Of a stretch of 64,000 nt of DNA, positions 35,979 through 44,651 are shown piece by piece; position 1 is the stretch's first letter; each line of letters opens with the position of its first letter. The position numbers and the translations under genes are program-made. This DNA is from Arthrobacter zhaoxinii (GTDB taxonomy: Bacteria; Actinomycetota; Actinomycetes; Actinomycetales; Micrococcaceae). The stretch is taken from positions 3,348,001 through 3,412,000 of the forward strand of contig NZ_CP104275.1 in NCBI RefSeq assembly GCF_025244925.1. Reading direction: 5' to 3'. Below the pieces are notes generated by a model. It was not told the DNA's origin. It saw only the letters and a program-made list of their open reading frames with translations, and made no database searches.

Positions 35979-36920
35979 TCAGTCCTCCGGCAGTTTGGAT
36001 GCAAGGATGCCGCGGATATAGTCGCGGTTCATTCCCGAAACCGTGAGCCCGTCGCCGCCGTAGTGCTCCACGCACATGGGACCGTCGAAGCCGGCGTCCA
36101 GGGCCATTCCGATTGCCTCCCGGTAGTTGATGAACCCGAGCGCCAAAGGTGCGGGGGAAGAGGCGTAGGACCCGGTGGCGGGGTCGTAATCACGGAAGTA
36201 GTTCTTCAACTGCCAGTAATTGGTGTGGGGCAGCATCTTGGCCAGCATCGCGCGCCAGTCCTCGACCTCGCGGTGCAGACGGACAATGTTGCCGATATCC
36301 GGACACAGTCCCACGTTCGGCAGATCCACGGCGGTCACAAGCTGCACGGAACTGTCAGCCGTTCCAAGGAAGGTTCCCTCGTACATCTCCAGGGACAGGC
36401 TCACGCCGCGCTCCGCCGCGTACTCACCAAGTTCCCGGAAACGGAAGGCGGCTTTTCCGCGGTTCTCCTCGGTGTCCTCATTCTCGGCACCCTCAGCCAG
36501 CCAGAACCAGGTCGCGTCCTTCTGCGCCTGGGTCAGCGGATCATGCAGTCCCAGACACACCATGGGCACCTCGAGGTCCGCCGCGGCATCGATGGTCCGC
36601 TTCGTGTAGGCCATATTCAGCCGGGCCTGCTCCTCGTCCGGAGTGATCACGCTCTTACGCGTGACGGCGATGTCGCTGAAGGCGAGGTCGTAGGAGCGGG
36701 CCGTCTCCAGGAGTTGTTTCCGCCCAAGCGCATCAAGATCACCCGGACGTACCCAGGAATCCGTGAGGTCAACGTGGTCAAAACCTGCGTGGCGGACCTC
36801 CCGGAAGGTCTGCTTCCAGGCTTGGGGACCGGCGGCAGTGCGGTCGCGGCCGTCCGCAGTGACACCGGTGAAATTCAGCAGGGCCGCACCGATCGGCCAG
36901 TTTTCGGGGTTGTAGCCCAT
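35979..36920 (-). CDS. Sugar isomerase/epimerase-like TIM-barrel protein
   Basis: 313 residues from ATG 36920, behind AAGGAG. Xylose-isomerase-like AP-endonuclease-2 fold: substrate/metal residues are visible as glutamates and aspartates in SLEMYEGT (about 185), LCPDIGN (about 212) and MCVEHYGGD (about 286). Family members isomerise, epimerise, dehydrate or decarboxylate ketoses and keto-acids. It is divergent from a GntR regulator across a CCTATAGG palindrome that recurs before the dehydrogenase/kinase operon, so it probably belongs to that pathway. Confidence 0.78.
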   Translation of the reverse strand: MGYNPENWPIGAALLNFTGVTADGRDRTAAGPQAWKQTFREVRHAGFDHVDLTDSWVRPGDLDALGRKQLLETARSYDLAFSDIAVTRKSVITPDEEQARLNMAYTKRTIDAAADLEVPMVCLGLHDPLTQAQKDATWFWLAEGAENEDTEENRGKAAFRFRELGEYAAERGVSLSLEMYEGTFLGTADSSVQLVTAVDLPNVGLCPDIGNIVRLHREVEDWRAMLAKMLPHTNYWQLKNYFRDYDPATGSYASSPAPLALGFINYREAIGMALDAGFDGPMCVEHYGGDGLTVSGMNRDYIRGILASKLPED

Positions 36921-36946
36921 GTTGCTCTCCTTGGGAGTCGCGTTGG

Positions 36947-36968
36947 CCAACACCCTATAGGATATTGG
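36947..36968. promoter_or_regulatory. GntR operator candidate 1 (CCTATAGG palindrome)
   Basis: A 22-bp near-palindrome centred on CCTATAGG, with outer arms CCAA...TTGG, lying 27 bp before the TIM-barrel gene and 45 bp before the GntR gene. The same core occurs at 37777-37784. Confidence 0.7.
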
Positions 36969-37012
36969 CAGGCTGTCCAGCCGGAAACGGCAGGCATGGG
37001 TAAGGGAGTGGC

Positions 37013-37702
37013 ATGGAGAAGAACACCGCCGGCGGGACGTGGATCCAACGCAGCATCCTGACCGACCAGGTGCACAAGGAAATCCTCGCCCGCCTCATGG
37101 ACGGAAACCTGGAATCCGGTGCTTCCATCAGCATTGACGGAACGGCGCGTGAGCTCGGCGTGTCACCCACGCCGGTGCGGGAGGCCCTGGCCCGGCTCGA
37201 GTCCACGGGCCTGGTGACCCGTGCCGCCCTGCGCGGCTACCGGGTTGCGCCGCGGCTTACGCAGCAGGAACTGATTGACCTGATGGAGGCCCGGTTGCTG
37301 CTCGAACCGCACAACGCGGAAGTGGCCTGTGCGCGTTCCGACACGGCTTTCCTGGCGGAATTGGAACAGGCTATCGAGGATCTGCGGCAGGCACCGAACG
37401 GGCCGCACTTCGCCGATTACCGTTCCTACTGGGAGGCCGACGAGCGCTTCCACCGCATCATTGTCGAGCAGACGGCGAACAAGTTCCTTGTCGGCGCCTA
37501 CAACTCCCTCGGCGGACATGTGCACCGGTTCCGGCTGTTCGGCGGAACCGGCGTGGGCGATGCCGGCAGTGCCATCGAAGAGCACACCCGCATTCTGCAC
37601 GCTTTGCGTGCCGGGGACGCGGACGCTGCGCGGACAGCCATGGCCGGGCATCTCTGCGGTGTCCGGGATCGCGCCGTCCGCGAAACCGGCGCCGCCGGTT
37701 AG
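37013..37702 (+). CDS. GntR/FadR-family (FCD) regulator
   Basis: 229 residues. N-terminal winged helix (about 15-80: ARELGVSPTPVREALARLESTGLVTRAALRGYRVAP) and FCD ligand domain (about 90-220) with the expected metal-binding acidic/His residues (ADERFHRIIVEQ; GHVHRFR; EEHTRILHAL). Likely represses its own gene, the TIM-barrel gene and the downstream operon through the two CCTATAGG sites. The effector is probably an organic or sugar acid. Confidence 0.87.
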   Translation: MEKNTAGGTWIQRSILTDQVHKEILARLMDGNLESGASISIDGTARELGVSPTPVREALARLESTGLVTRAALRGYRVAPRLTQQELIDLMEARLLLEPHNAEVACARSDTAFLAELEQAIEDLRQAPNGPHFADYRSYWEADERFHRIIVEQTANKFLVGAYNSLGGHVHRFRLFGGTGVGDAGSAIEEHTRILHALRAGDADAARTAMAGHLCGVRDRAVRETGAAG

Positions 37703-37770
37703 GCCGGACGCAGTACGGCCCGACGGAGCACCCATTTGTCGTTCGAATGGTTGACAGCATCACAACTCGC

Positions 37771-37790
37771 GTGGATCCTATAGGAAACAC
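37771..37790. promoter_or_regulatory. GntR operator candidate 2 (CCTATAGG palindrome)
   Basis: GTGNNTCCTATAGGANNCAC-type palindrome, about 100 bp before the dehydrogenase start at 37892. Shares the CCTATAGG core with the site at 36947-36968. Confidence 0.68.
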
Positions 37791-37891
37791 GACATGCATC
37801 CGGTGTAGTTCCTATCCGCTCTTCCAGTCCCGCATCCAGATGGCGCCGTGTCCGCAGACGCAGCACGTGCACATCAGAGGAGATGGGGATC

Positions 37892-38884
37892 ATGGCCCAG
37901 CGCGCAGTAGCAGTAGTCGGTTCGGGATACATGGGCGGGGGCATCGCCCAGGTCCTTGCCTTGGGGGGCGCGCGGGTAGCCCTGGCAGACGTTTCGCAGG
38001 AGGTCGCTGAAAAGAACCTCGAACGCCTGCTCGGTGAGGCCGAACAGTTCGTGGCGGACGGGTTGTTTCCGGCGGACGCGGTGCAGCGCCTGCAGGAGAA
38101 CCTCTGGGCCGCACCGAGCATTGAAGACGCCGTCGCAGACGCCTCCTACATTGCGGAAGCGGTCCCGGAGGTCATCGATATCAAGCACGGCACCCTGCGC
38201 CGGATCAGTTCGGCGGCACGGCCCGACGCCGTGATCGGCTCCAACACCTCGACCATTCTGATCGCCACGCTTGCGGAGGCCGTCGACAACCCCGGTCGTT
38301 TCCTCGGAGTCCACTTCTCGAACCCTGCGCCGTTTATCCCCGGCGTCGAAGTCATCCCGCATGCGGGCACCACTCCGGAAACGGTTGCGGCCGCCAAGGA
38401 GATCGTCGAGCTTGCGGGCAAGCAGGCCGCGGTGGTCAAGGATGTCACCGGGTTTGTGCTCAACCGCCTGCAGTACGCGCTGTTCCACGAGGCCGCCCAG
38501 CTGGTCGAAGAGGGCATTGCGAGCGCAGACGACGTCGACACCCTCGTTCGTACTACCTTCGGGTTCCGCCTGCCGTTCTTCGGCCCGTTCGCCATCGCGG
38601 ACATGGCCGGACTGGATGTCTACTCGTTCTGCTATGCCTCGCTGCAGACGTCATTTCCCGAACGGTTCGCCACCCCGAAGATCCTCCAGGACCTCGTGGC
38701 GGAAGGGAAGCTCGGCACCAAGTCCGGCGGCGGGTTCCTGCAGATCCCCGCGGAACGGGCGAACGAGCTTATTGCCTACCGCAACAAGGCCTACGTGGCC
38801 ATGACCGGGCTGCTGAAGGAACTCGGCCCCAGCCCGGTCGATGAGGCTGCCGCGCAGGACGGCGCTGCTACGAACGCCGGTTAG
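37892..38884 (+). CDS. 3-hydroxyacyl-CoA dehydrogenase-fold NAD oxidoreductase
   Basis: 330 residues from ATG 37892, behind GAGGAG; an ATG at 37883 is too close to that site. NAD motif VVGSGYMGGGIAQVLALGG at about 7-25, catalytic HFSNPAPF (about 145) with the following Glu, and a 3HCDH C-terminal domain (FVLNRLQYALFHEAAQLVEEG; LGTKSGGGFL). Relatives at this size include L-gulonate and carnitine dehydrogenases as well as hydroxybutyryl-CoA dehydrogenase. Next to tetrulose-type kinase and isomerases, a sugar-acid or polyol substrate is more likely than an acyl-CoA. Confidence 0.78.
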   Translation: MAQRAVAVVGSGYMGGGIAQVLALGGARVALADVSQEVAEKNLERLLGEAEQFVADGLFPADAVQRLQENLWAAPSIEDAVADASYIAEAVPEVIDIKHGTLRRISSAARPDAVIGSNTSTILIATLAEAVDNPGRFLGVHFSNPAPFIPGVEVIPHAGTTPETVAAAKEIVELAGKQAAVVKDVTGFVLNRLQYALFHEAAQLVEEGIASADDVDTLVRTTFGFRLPFFGPFAIADMAGLDVYSFCYASLQTSFPERFATPKILQDLVAEGKLGTKSGGGFLQIPAERANELIAYRNKAYVAMTGLLKELGPSPVDEAAAQDGAATNAG

Positions 38885-38976
38885 ATCCGCAGTACCAGGC
38901 CAGGCTCCGCCGAAGGGATAAGCACCGCGAGGCGCTGCCCCCACCGGCGGTCATTCGAAGCGACCGAGGTGGAACC

Positions 38977-40725
38977 ATGACTTATCTTGTAAACGATCCC
39001 GCGGACTTCGCCACGGACGCCCTGCGCGGCTATGTGGCCGCCCATCCCCGGCACGTCACCATGGCCCACGGCGGCGTGGTGCGCTCGAGCGAAACACCCA
39101 AGGGCCAGCCGGCCCTGGTCATCGGCGGGGGGTCCGGACACTACCCGGCCTTCGCCGGATGGGTCGGGCCGGGCATGGGCCACGGTGCGCCGTGCGGCAA
39201 CATCTTCTCCTCACCCTCAGCCTCCCAGGTGTACTCCGTGGCACGCTCCGCCGAAAACGGCGGCGGCGTTGTCCTCGGCTTCGGCAATTACGCCGGTGAC
39301 GTCCTGCATTTCGGGCAGGCCGCCGAAAAACTGCGGGCAGAGGGTGTGGACGTGCGGATTGTCCGCGTGTCCGACGACATCGCCTCGGGCGCCGCCGGGG
39401 AGCACCGTGAACGCCGCGGTATCGCCGGGGATCTGGTGGTGTTCAAGATCGCCGGCGCCGCCATCGAGGCCGGCGCGGACCTCGACGACGCCGAGCGGGT
39501 CGCCTGGAAGGCCAATGACGCCACCCGCTCTTTCGGCGTCGCCTTCAAGGGGTGCACCCTGCCCGGCGCCGCAGGGGCATTGTTCGATGTGCCGGTGGGC
39601 GAGATGGGGATCGGGCTGGGCATCCACGGGGAGCCCGGCATCCGGGAGGTCCCGATGGGCACCGCCGAGGAGGTCGCCGACCTCCTCGTTGACGGAGTGC
39701 TGGAGGAGGAGCCGGAGCGGACCCCGGAGGGCTACCGGGGGCGGGTGGCCGTCCTGCTCAACGGGCTGGGTACGGTCAAGTATGAGGAGTTGTTTGTTGT
39801 CTACGGGCGGGTGGCGGAACGCCTGGCCGCGGCAGGGCTCACCGTGGTGGCCCCTGAAGTCGGCGAGCACGTCACCAGCCTGGACATGGCGGGATTGTCC
39901 CTGACCATCGTTTTTCTCGACGACGAACTCGAGAAGTACTGGCTGGCCCCTGCCGACACCCCCGCATTCCGCAGGGAAGCTCCGGACCTTACCCCCAGGC
40001 CGGAACGCACCGGGGTGCATGTTCCGGGCGAAGAGGCCATACCCGTGTCCGCCCCCGGGTCCCGGGAGCTGGCGGGACGGGTTGTGCAGGCGCTGGAAGT
40101 GATCCGTTCCACCACGTCCGAGCACGAGGAGTACTTCGGCCGGCTGGATGCAGTAGCGGGCGACGGGGACCATGGCCAGGGAATGGCCTACGGGTCGCGG
40201 GGTGCAGCCAAGTCGGGCCGGGCGGCGGCCGAGCAGGGCGCCGGAGCGCGGACCGTCCTCATCCATGCCGGCGAGGCCTGGGCCGAGGAAGCCGGCGGCA
40301 CGTCCGGCGCACTGTGGGGCGCCGCCCTGACCGCGGCCGGCGGAGTTTTCACCGACGCCCGCGGTATCGACCCTGCCGAGGTGGTGCGGGCAATCATTGC
40401 CGGAATCGAAGCGGTCCTTCGAATCGGCGGCGCGCAGCCGGGGGACAAAACCATGGTTGACGCTGCCCTCCCCTTCCGGGACACCCTTCTCGCGGAGTTT
40501 GAAAGGTCTTCCGACCTGGCCGGATCCATGAAGAAGGCCGCCGGTGCCGCGCGGGAAGCTGCCCAGGCCACCGCGCAGATCACCGCCCGCCGCGGCCGTT
40601 CCCGTGTCCTGGGTGAAAAGAGCCGGGGCACTCCGGACCCCGGGGCTGTTTCGTTCGCTGTGTTGATGGACGCCCTGGGCGACTTTTTCGGTTCCCCCGC
40701 GGCTGTGCCCGGGGAACTTCCGTGA
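38977..40725 (+). CDS. Dihydroxyacetone/erythrulose kinase (DhaK-DhaL fusion)
   Basis: 582 residues, ATP-dependent two-domain form. DhaK domain (about 1-335) with the substrate-linking histidine H217 in GLGIHGEPG. DhaL domain (about 365-575) with Mg-binding aspartates 396 and 398 in AGDGDHGQG. The same fold serves dihydroxyacetone kinase and the L-/D-erythrulose kinases (LerK/DerK). Because TPI-like and RpiB-like genes follow directly, the erythrulose reading is preferred. Confidence 0.85.
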   Translation: MTYLVNDPADFATDALRGYVAAHPRHVTMAHGGVVRSSETPKGQPALVIGGGSGHYPAFAGWVGPGMGHGAPCGNIFSSPSASQVYSVARSAENGGGVVLGFGNYAGDVLHFGQAAEKLRAEGVDVRIVRVSDDIASGAAGEHRERRGIAGDLVVFKIAGAAIEAGADLDDAERVAWKANDATRSFGVAFKGCTLPGAAGALFDVPVGEMGIGLGIHGEPGIREVPMGTAEEVADLLVDGVLEEEPERTPEGYRGRVAVLLNGLGTVKYEELFVVYGRVAERLAAAGLTVVAPEVGEHVTSLDMAGLSLTIVFLDDELEKYWLAPADTPAFRREAPDLTPRPERTGVHVPGEEAIPVSAPGSRELAGRVVQALEVIRSTTSEHEEYFGRLDAVAGDGDHGQGMAYGSRGAAKSGRAAAEQGAGARTVLIHAGEAWAEEAGGTSGALWGAALTAAGGVFTDARGIDPAEVVRAIIAGIEAVLRIGGAQPGDKTMVDAALPFRDTLLAEFERSSDLAGSMKKAAGAAREAAQATAQITARRGRSRVLGEKSRGTPDPGAVSFAVLMDALGDFFGSPAAVPGELP

Positions 40726-41495
40726 CTGTGTGGGTGGGCACCAGCTGGAAGATGAACAAGACCCTGGCGGAGGCTAGGGCCTATGCGCAGGGCCTCCTCG
40801 CAGCTGTGTCCGGGCACGGGCTCGACGGCGTTCAGCCGTTCGTCATCCCTCCTGCCTCCGCGATCGCCGCCGTGGCGGAGATTCTGGGCCGCGACGGCCG
40901 CGTTCTGGTCGGGGCGCAGAACGCCCACTGGGAAGATGCCGGGGCGTGGACCGGAGAGGTATCCGTACCGCAGGTCGCCGACGCCGGGGCCCGGATTATC
41001 GAGATCGGCCATTCGGAACGGCGGGAACATTTCGGCGAAACGGACGATACGGTGCGCCGCAAGGTTGCCGCTGTGCTGCACCACGGACTCATCCCGCTGC
41101 TGTGCATCGGGGAACCTGCATCCGTGAAAAATGCCGGAGGTTCCGCCGCCTTCATTCTGAACCAGGCACGCCGCGCGCTGGACGGGCTCGACGACGATCA
41201 GCTCGCCCGCGTCCTGATCGCCTACGAACCCATCTGGGCAATCGGTGTGAACGGCCGTCCGGCCACCGCCGGAGAGCTGCAGGAACCGTTCGCCGCGCTC
41301 TGGGGTCGCTACGGCGGCAGGGTTTCCGCCCTGCTTTACGGAGGCTCGGTCAGTGTGGACAACGCCGCGCAGCTGCTGGAGATCGAGCACGTCGGTGGAC
41401 TGTTTGTCGGGCGTACTGCCTGGCAGCTGGAGGGATACCTGAGTCTGCTCGGGATCGCTGCGGAACGCGGGACCTACCGGGGCACACCCGCCTGA
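40722..41495 (+). CDS. Triose-phosphate isomerase-family protein (LerI/EryH-like)
   Basis: 257 residues from GTG 40722, 4-bp overlap with the kinase gene. Catalytic K10 (WKMN), H97 (IGHSERR) and E169 (AYEPIWAIG) of the TIM family are intact. The loop after the catalytic glutamate reads [10 protein letters not shown], unlike the usual TGxTAT of glycolytic TPI. Relatives beside erythrulose kinases convert L-erythrulose 1-phosphate to D-erythrulose 4-phosphate. Glycolytic TPI activity cannot be excluded. Confidence 0.82.
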   Translation: MTVWVGTSWKMNKTLAEARAYAQGLLAAVSGHGLDGVQPFVIPPASAIAAVAEILGRDGRVLVGAQNAHWEDAGAWTGEVSVPQVADAGARIIEIGHSERREHFGETDDTVRRKVAAVLHHGLIPLLCIGEPASVKNAGGSAAFILNQARRALDGLDDDQLARVLIAYEPIWAIGVNGRPATAGELQEPFAALWGRYGGRVSALLYGGSVSVDNAAQLLEIEHVGGLFVGRTAWQLEGYLSLLGIAAERGTYRGTPA

Positions 41496-41527
41496 AAACG
41501 AACGCAAAAAGACAGAAGGAAACCCTG

Positions 41528-41995
41528 ATGAACGAGAACAAGAAACTGCGGATTGTCATAGGCGGCGACGATGCCGGCTTCGATTACAAGGAAGTCCTGC
41601 GCAGGGACCTCGAGGCAGACGAGCGGGTGGAGAGCGTCGTGGATGTCGGGGTTTCCGGCAGCGAGAACGTGGACTACCCCCACGTCGCGGTGGACGCGGC
41701 ACGGAAAGTGGCCAGCGGCGAGGCTGACCGCGCCCTGCTGATCTGCGGCACGGGCCTGGGCGTGGCTATCTCGGCCAACAAAGTCGCCGGAATCCGGGCA
41801 GTGACGGCCCATGATTCGTACTCCGTGGAGCGCTCAGTGCTGAGCAACAACGCGCAGGTGCTGTGTATGGGCCAGCGGGTAGTCGGTCTTGAACTCGCCC
41901 GGCGCCTGGCCAAGGAGTGGCTCGGCTACGTCTTTGACCCGGCCAGTGCTTCGGCGGCGAAGGTGGACGCCATCACCGGCTACGAGTCCAGCTGA
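41528..41995 (+). CDS. RpiB/LacAB-family isomerase (DerI/EryI-like)
   Basis: 155 residues from ATG 41528, behind AGAAGG. RpiB features: [10 protein letters not shown] near 12-21, catalytic C73 in [27 protein letters not shown] and [11 protein letters not shown]. In erythritol/threitol pathways this family turns D-erythrulose 4-phosphate into D-erythrose 4-phosphate; elsewhere it is ribose-5-phosphate isomerase B. The operon context favours the former. Confidence 0.85.
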   Translation: MNENKKLRIVIGGDDAGFDYKEVLRRDLEADERVESVVDVGVSGSENVDYPHVAVDAARKVASGEADRALLICGTGLGVAISANKVAGIRAVTAHDSYSVERSVLSNNAQVLCMGQRVVGLELARRLAKEWLGYVFDPASASAAKVDAITGYESS

Positions 41996-42027
41996 GCGCC
42001 CGGTATCGTCCGCGCGGCGGACCCGCC

Positions 42028-43041
42028 TCAGGATGAGTTGCGCGCGGGTGCCGTGGACGAACGGACGATGAGCCGCGTAGCCAGTTCGACGCGGGTCGGT
42101 TCAGGCCGGTCCCCACCCATTTCACGCAGCAGCGCCCGCACTGCCGTGCGCCCCATCTCCTTCAGGGGCTGGGCTACGGTGGTGAGCTGCGGAACGGCCT
42201 GCTCACCGATATAGGTTCCGTCGAAACCGACCACGCTCAGGTCGCGGGGAACGGAAATCCCCCGGGTCCGTGCGTGTGCCAGCACCCCGAGGGCAATGCT
42301 GTCGGAAGCGGCAAACACGGCCTGCGGCGGGCGGTCGAGGGCAAGGAGCCGGGCCAGGGCCTCGCTTCCTGTGTCCGCGTCGAAGTTCCCTGCCCGGACG
42401 TAATCCTCCACGATCGGAATACCGCGTTCGAGGAGGGCGGCCCCGTAGCCGTGCTCGCGGTCCTGGCTGCACTCGGCGCTGGCAGGACCCCCGATGAATC
42501 CGATGCGGGTGTGACCCAGGTCGAGCAGGTGCTCCGTGGCGGCCTTGCCGCCCGCCCAGTTCGTCGCACCCACGCTGGACACCCCCGGCCCCGACGGGTT
42601 TATCGGGTCAATCACCACCACGGCAATACCGCGGTTCTGGATAGCCTTGATCTGCCCGGACGACCACCGGGACGTCACCAGCAGGAGCCCCCGCCGGCCC
42701 CTCTCCCGCATCCGCTCAGCCTTCTCCTCGGCCGGATGCCCGCCCATCTTGGACAGCACCACCTCCGTTCCGCCACTTTCCGCGCACTCGAGGATTCCGT
42801 CCATCACCTCCGCGTAGTAAGCACTGGTGACACTGTCCACCACCACGTCGATTGTTCGGGGAGCAACAGGCACCGGCGGTCGCCGCTGGCCCGGGGGCAG
42901 GTAGCCCGCCCGGTCCAAGGCATCAAGGATCCGCCGGCGGGTGGCGGGGGCTACGTCACCCCGGTTATTGACCACCTTCGACACCGTGGGCACCGAAACC
43001 CCCGCAAGAGCCGCAACCGACGCCAGTGTCACCTTGCCCAT
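42028..43041 (-). CDS. LacI-family repressor
   Basis: 337 residues from ATG 43041; GTG 43053 is an alternative. N-terminal helix-turn-helix VTLASVAALAGVSVPTVSKVVNNRGD (about 4-29), then a periplasmic-binding-protein-like sugar domain. The likely operator CGAAA-ACC-TTTCG lies at 43058-43070, which argues against starts further upstream. Divergent from the sugar ABC/oxidoreductase operon, which carries a matching operator; sugar-inducible repression is inferred. Confidence 0.87.
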   Translation of the reverse strand: MGKVTLASVAALAGVSVPTVSKVVNNRGDVAPATRRRILDALDRAGYLPPGQRRPPVPVAPRTIDVVVDSVTSAYYAEVMDGILECAESGGTEVVLSKMGGHPAEEKAERMRERGRRGLLLVTSRWSSGQIKAIQNRGIAVVVIDPINPSGPGVSSVGATNWAGGKAATEHLLDLGHTRIGFIGGPASAECSQDREHGYGAALLERGIPIVEDYVRAGNFDADTGSEALARLLALDRPPQAVFAASDSIALGVLAHARTRGISVPRDLSVVGFDGTYIGEQAVPQLTTVAQPLKEMGRTAVRALLREMGGDRPEPTRVELATRLIVRSSTAPARNSS

Positions 43042-43057
43042 CGTTTCCGTCACTATT

Positions 43058-43070
43058 CGAAAACCTTTCG
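43058..43070. promoter_or_regulatory. LacI operator candidate at the regulator's own start
   Basis: CGAAA-ACC-TTTCG, perfect 5-bp arms. It sits 17 bp before the LacI start and shares its core and spacing with the larger site at 43209. Confidence 0.6.
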
Positions 43071-43208
43071 CTCGTACTGCCACCCGCAATCAACTCCTGC
43101 TGGGCAGCATATCCCTCTCCCCACGGTGGGAAGGAGAAAAAAGTTCAGCTAAGAAAAACCTTGACGACGGCATGTGATGTAGATAACTTTACGCATGTTA
43201 GTTGTTTT

Positions 43209-43227
43209 TATCGAAAATGTTTCGATA
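43209..43227. promoter_or_regulatory. LacI operator candidate before sugar ABC operon
   Basis: TATCGAAA-ATG-TTTCGATA, perfect 8-bp arms around 3 bp, 110 bp before the binding-protein start. The core CGAAA-N3-TTTCG fits LacI-family operators of actinobacteria. The 296-bp region 43042-43337 otherwise holds AT-rich promoter-like sequence (about 43130-43210) and no gene. Confidence 0.72.
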
Positions 43228-43337
43228 TCTCTTCCGCAGCGTGGCGGTCAACGGCCGCGTACCAGCGGAGTTGACCCGCCCATCTCCGCCAGCCGCTTTG
43301 CCGCTGACTGAGTCGACTTACGGAAGAACTGATAAAC

Positions 43338-44651
43338 ATGCAAAGACGCACTTCTTTTATCGCCGCAGCCTCCGCACTCACCATGGCTGTTGGCCTGGCC
43401 GCCTGCGGTTCGGGCGGCCCCTCCGATCCGGCCGCAGACTCCGATTCCCCCTCGATGTGGGCGCTCACGGGCAGCAGTGAGGATATTTTCCGCTCGTCCG
43501 TGGAGCGTTGGAACGAAGAAAACCCGGATAACAGCATCAATCAGGAATTCTTCGCCAATGACGCTTACAAAACCAAGGTCCGCACGGCAATAGGCGCGGG
43601 AGAAGGACCGACCTTCATCTATGGATGGGGCGGCGGCGTGCTGAAGTCCTATATTGATGCAGGCCATGTCACCGAACTCGACGAGTTCCTGGCGGACAAC
43701 CCCGAGGTGAAGGACCGGTACATTCCCTCGGTGCTGGAAAACGGCGTGATTGACGGTAAGACCTACGCCCTGCCGAACAACAACATGCAGCCGGTGGTGC
43801 TGTATTACAACAAGGAAGTCTTCGAAAAGATCGGGGCGGAGCCGCCCAAGACCTGGGAAGAACTCATGGCACTGGTGCCCGAGTTCAACGAGGCCGGAAT
43901 TGCGCCGTTTGCGCTTGCCGGCCAGTCCAAGTGGCCGAACCTCATGTGGCTGTCCTACCTGGTCGACCGCATCGGCGGGCCCGAAGTGTTCCAGGCAATT
44001 CTGGACGGCGAAGAGGACGCCTGGTCCGATCCCGCCGTCATCGAGGCACTCACGAAAATCCAGGAACTTGCCGACGCCGGCGGCTTCATCAACGGTTTCT
44101 CCTCCATCGCGGCTGATGCCGGCGCCGACAGTGCGCTGCTGTACACCGACAAGGCTGCGATGATGCTCCACGGCGGCTGGATCTACCAGAACCTGAAGAA
44201 AGATGCCCCTGAATTCGTCGAAGCGGGAGACGTCGGTTTCGTTTCCTTCCCCGCCGTTGAAGGAGGGGCGGGCGATCCCGCCAACATCGTCGGCAACCCC
44301 GCAAATATGTGGTCGATTTCGGAGACAGCTTCGGACGAGCAGAAAGAGTCGGCGCTCAATTACCTGAAGGACGGGCTGTTCAGCGAGGAGTACACCCAGG
44401 CCATGATCGATTCGGGGGCCGTGCCTGCGGTCAACGGCATTGAAGACCAGCTGGCAGCCTCTGAGGACAAAGATTTTGTCCAGTTCGTCTACGGCCTGGC
44501 GCAGGACGCCCCGAGCTTCCAGCTCTCCTGGGACCAGGCACTCAGCCCGGCCCAGGGCGACGCCATGCTCGCTAACCTCGACCAGATCTTCCTGGGCGAG
44601 ATTACGCCGGAGCAGTTTGCCGAGAACATGAACGCAACTCTGGGCAAATGA
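43338..44651 (+). CDS. Sugar ABC transporter substrate-binding lipoprotein (CUT1)
   Basis: 437 residues. Signal peptide and lipobox (VGLAACGS, Cys near 23). MalE-like fold: WNEENPDNSINQEFFANDAYKTK, YALPNNNMQPVVLYYNKEVFEKIG, GGWIYQNLKK. Looks like xylobiose/oligosaccharide binders such as BxlE, but ligand is not readable. First gene of the LacI-controlled operon. Confidence 0.87.
   Translation: MQRRTSFIAAASALTMAVGLAACGSGGPSDPAADSDSPSMWALTGSSEDIFRSSVERWNEENPDNSINQEFFANDAYKTKVRTAIGAGEGPTFIYGWGGGVLKSYIDAGHVTELDEFLADNPEVKDRYIPSVLENGVIDGKTYALPNNNMQPVVLYYNKEVFEKIGAEPPKTWEELMALVPEFNEAGIAPFALAGQSKWPNLMWLSYLVDRIGGPEVFQAILDGEEDAWSDPAVIEALTKIQELADAGGFINGFSSIAADAGADSALLYTDKAAMMLHGGWIYQNLKKDAPEFVEAGDVGFVSFPAVEGGAGDPANIVGNPANMWSISETASDEQKESALNYLKDGLFSEEYTQAMIDSGAVPAVNGIEDQLAASEDKDFVQFVYGLAQDAPSFQLSWDQALSPAQGDAMLANLDQIFLGEITPEQFAENMNATLGK

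Noticed and set aside
38977..41995. Reading the DhaK/TPI/RpiB genes as glycerol or central sugar metabolism
   Set aside because: No glycerol dehydrogenase or PTS DhaM is present. The three-gene order matches erythrulose pathways better, although single-gene activities remain possible.
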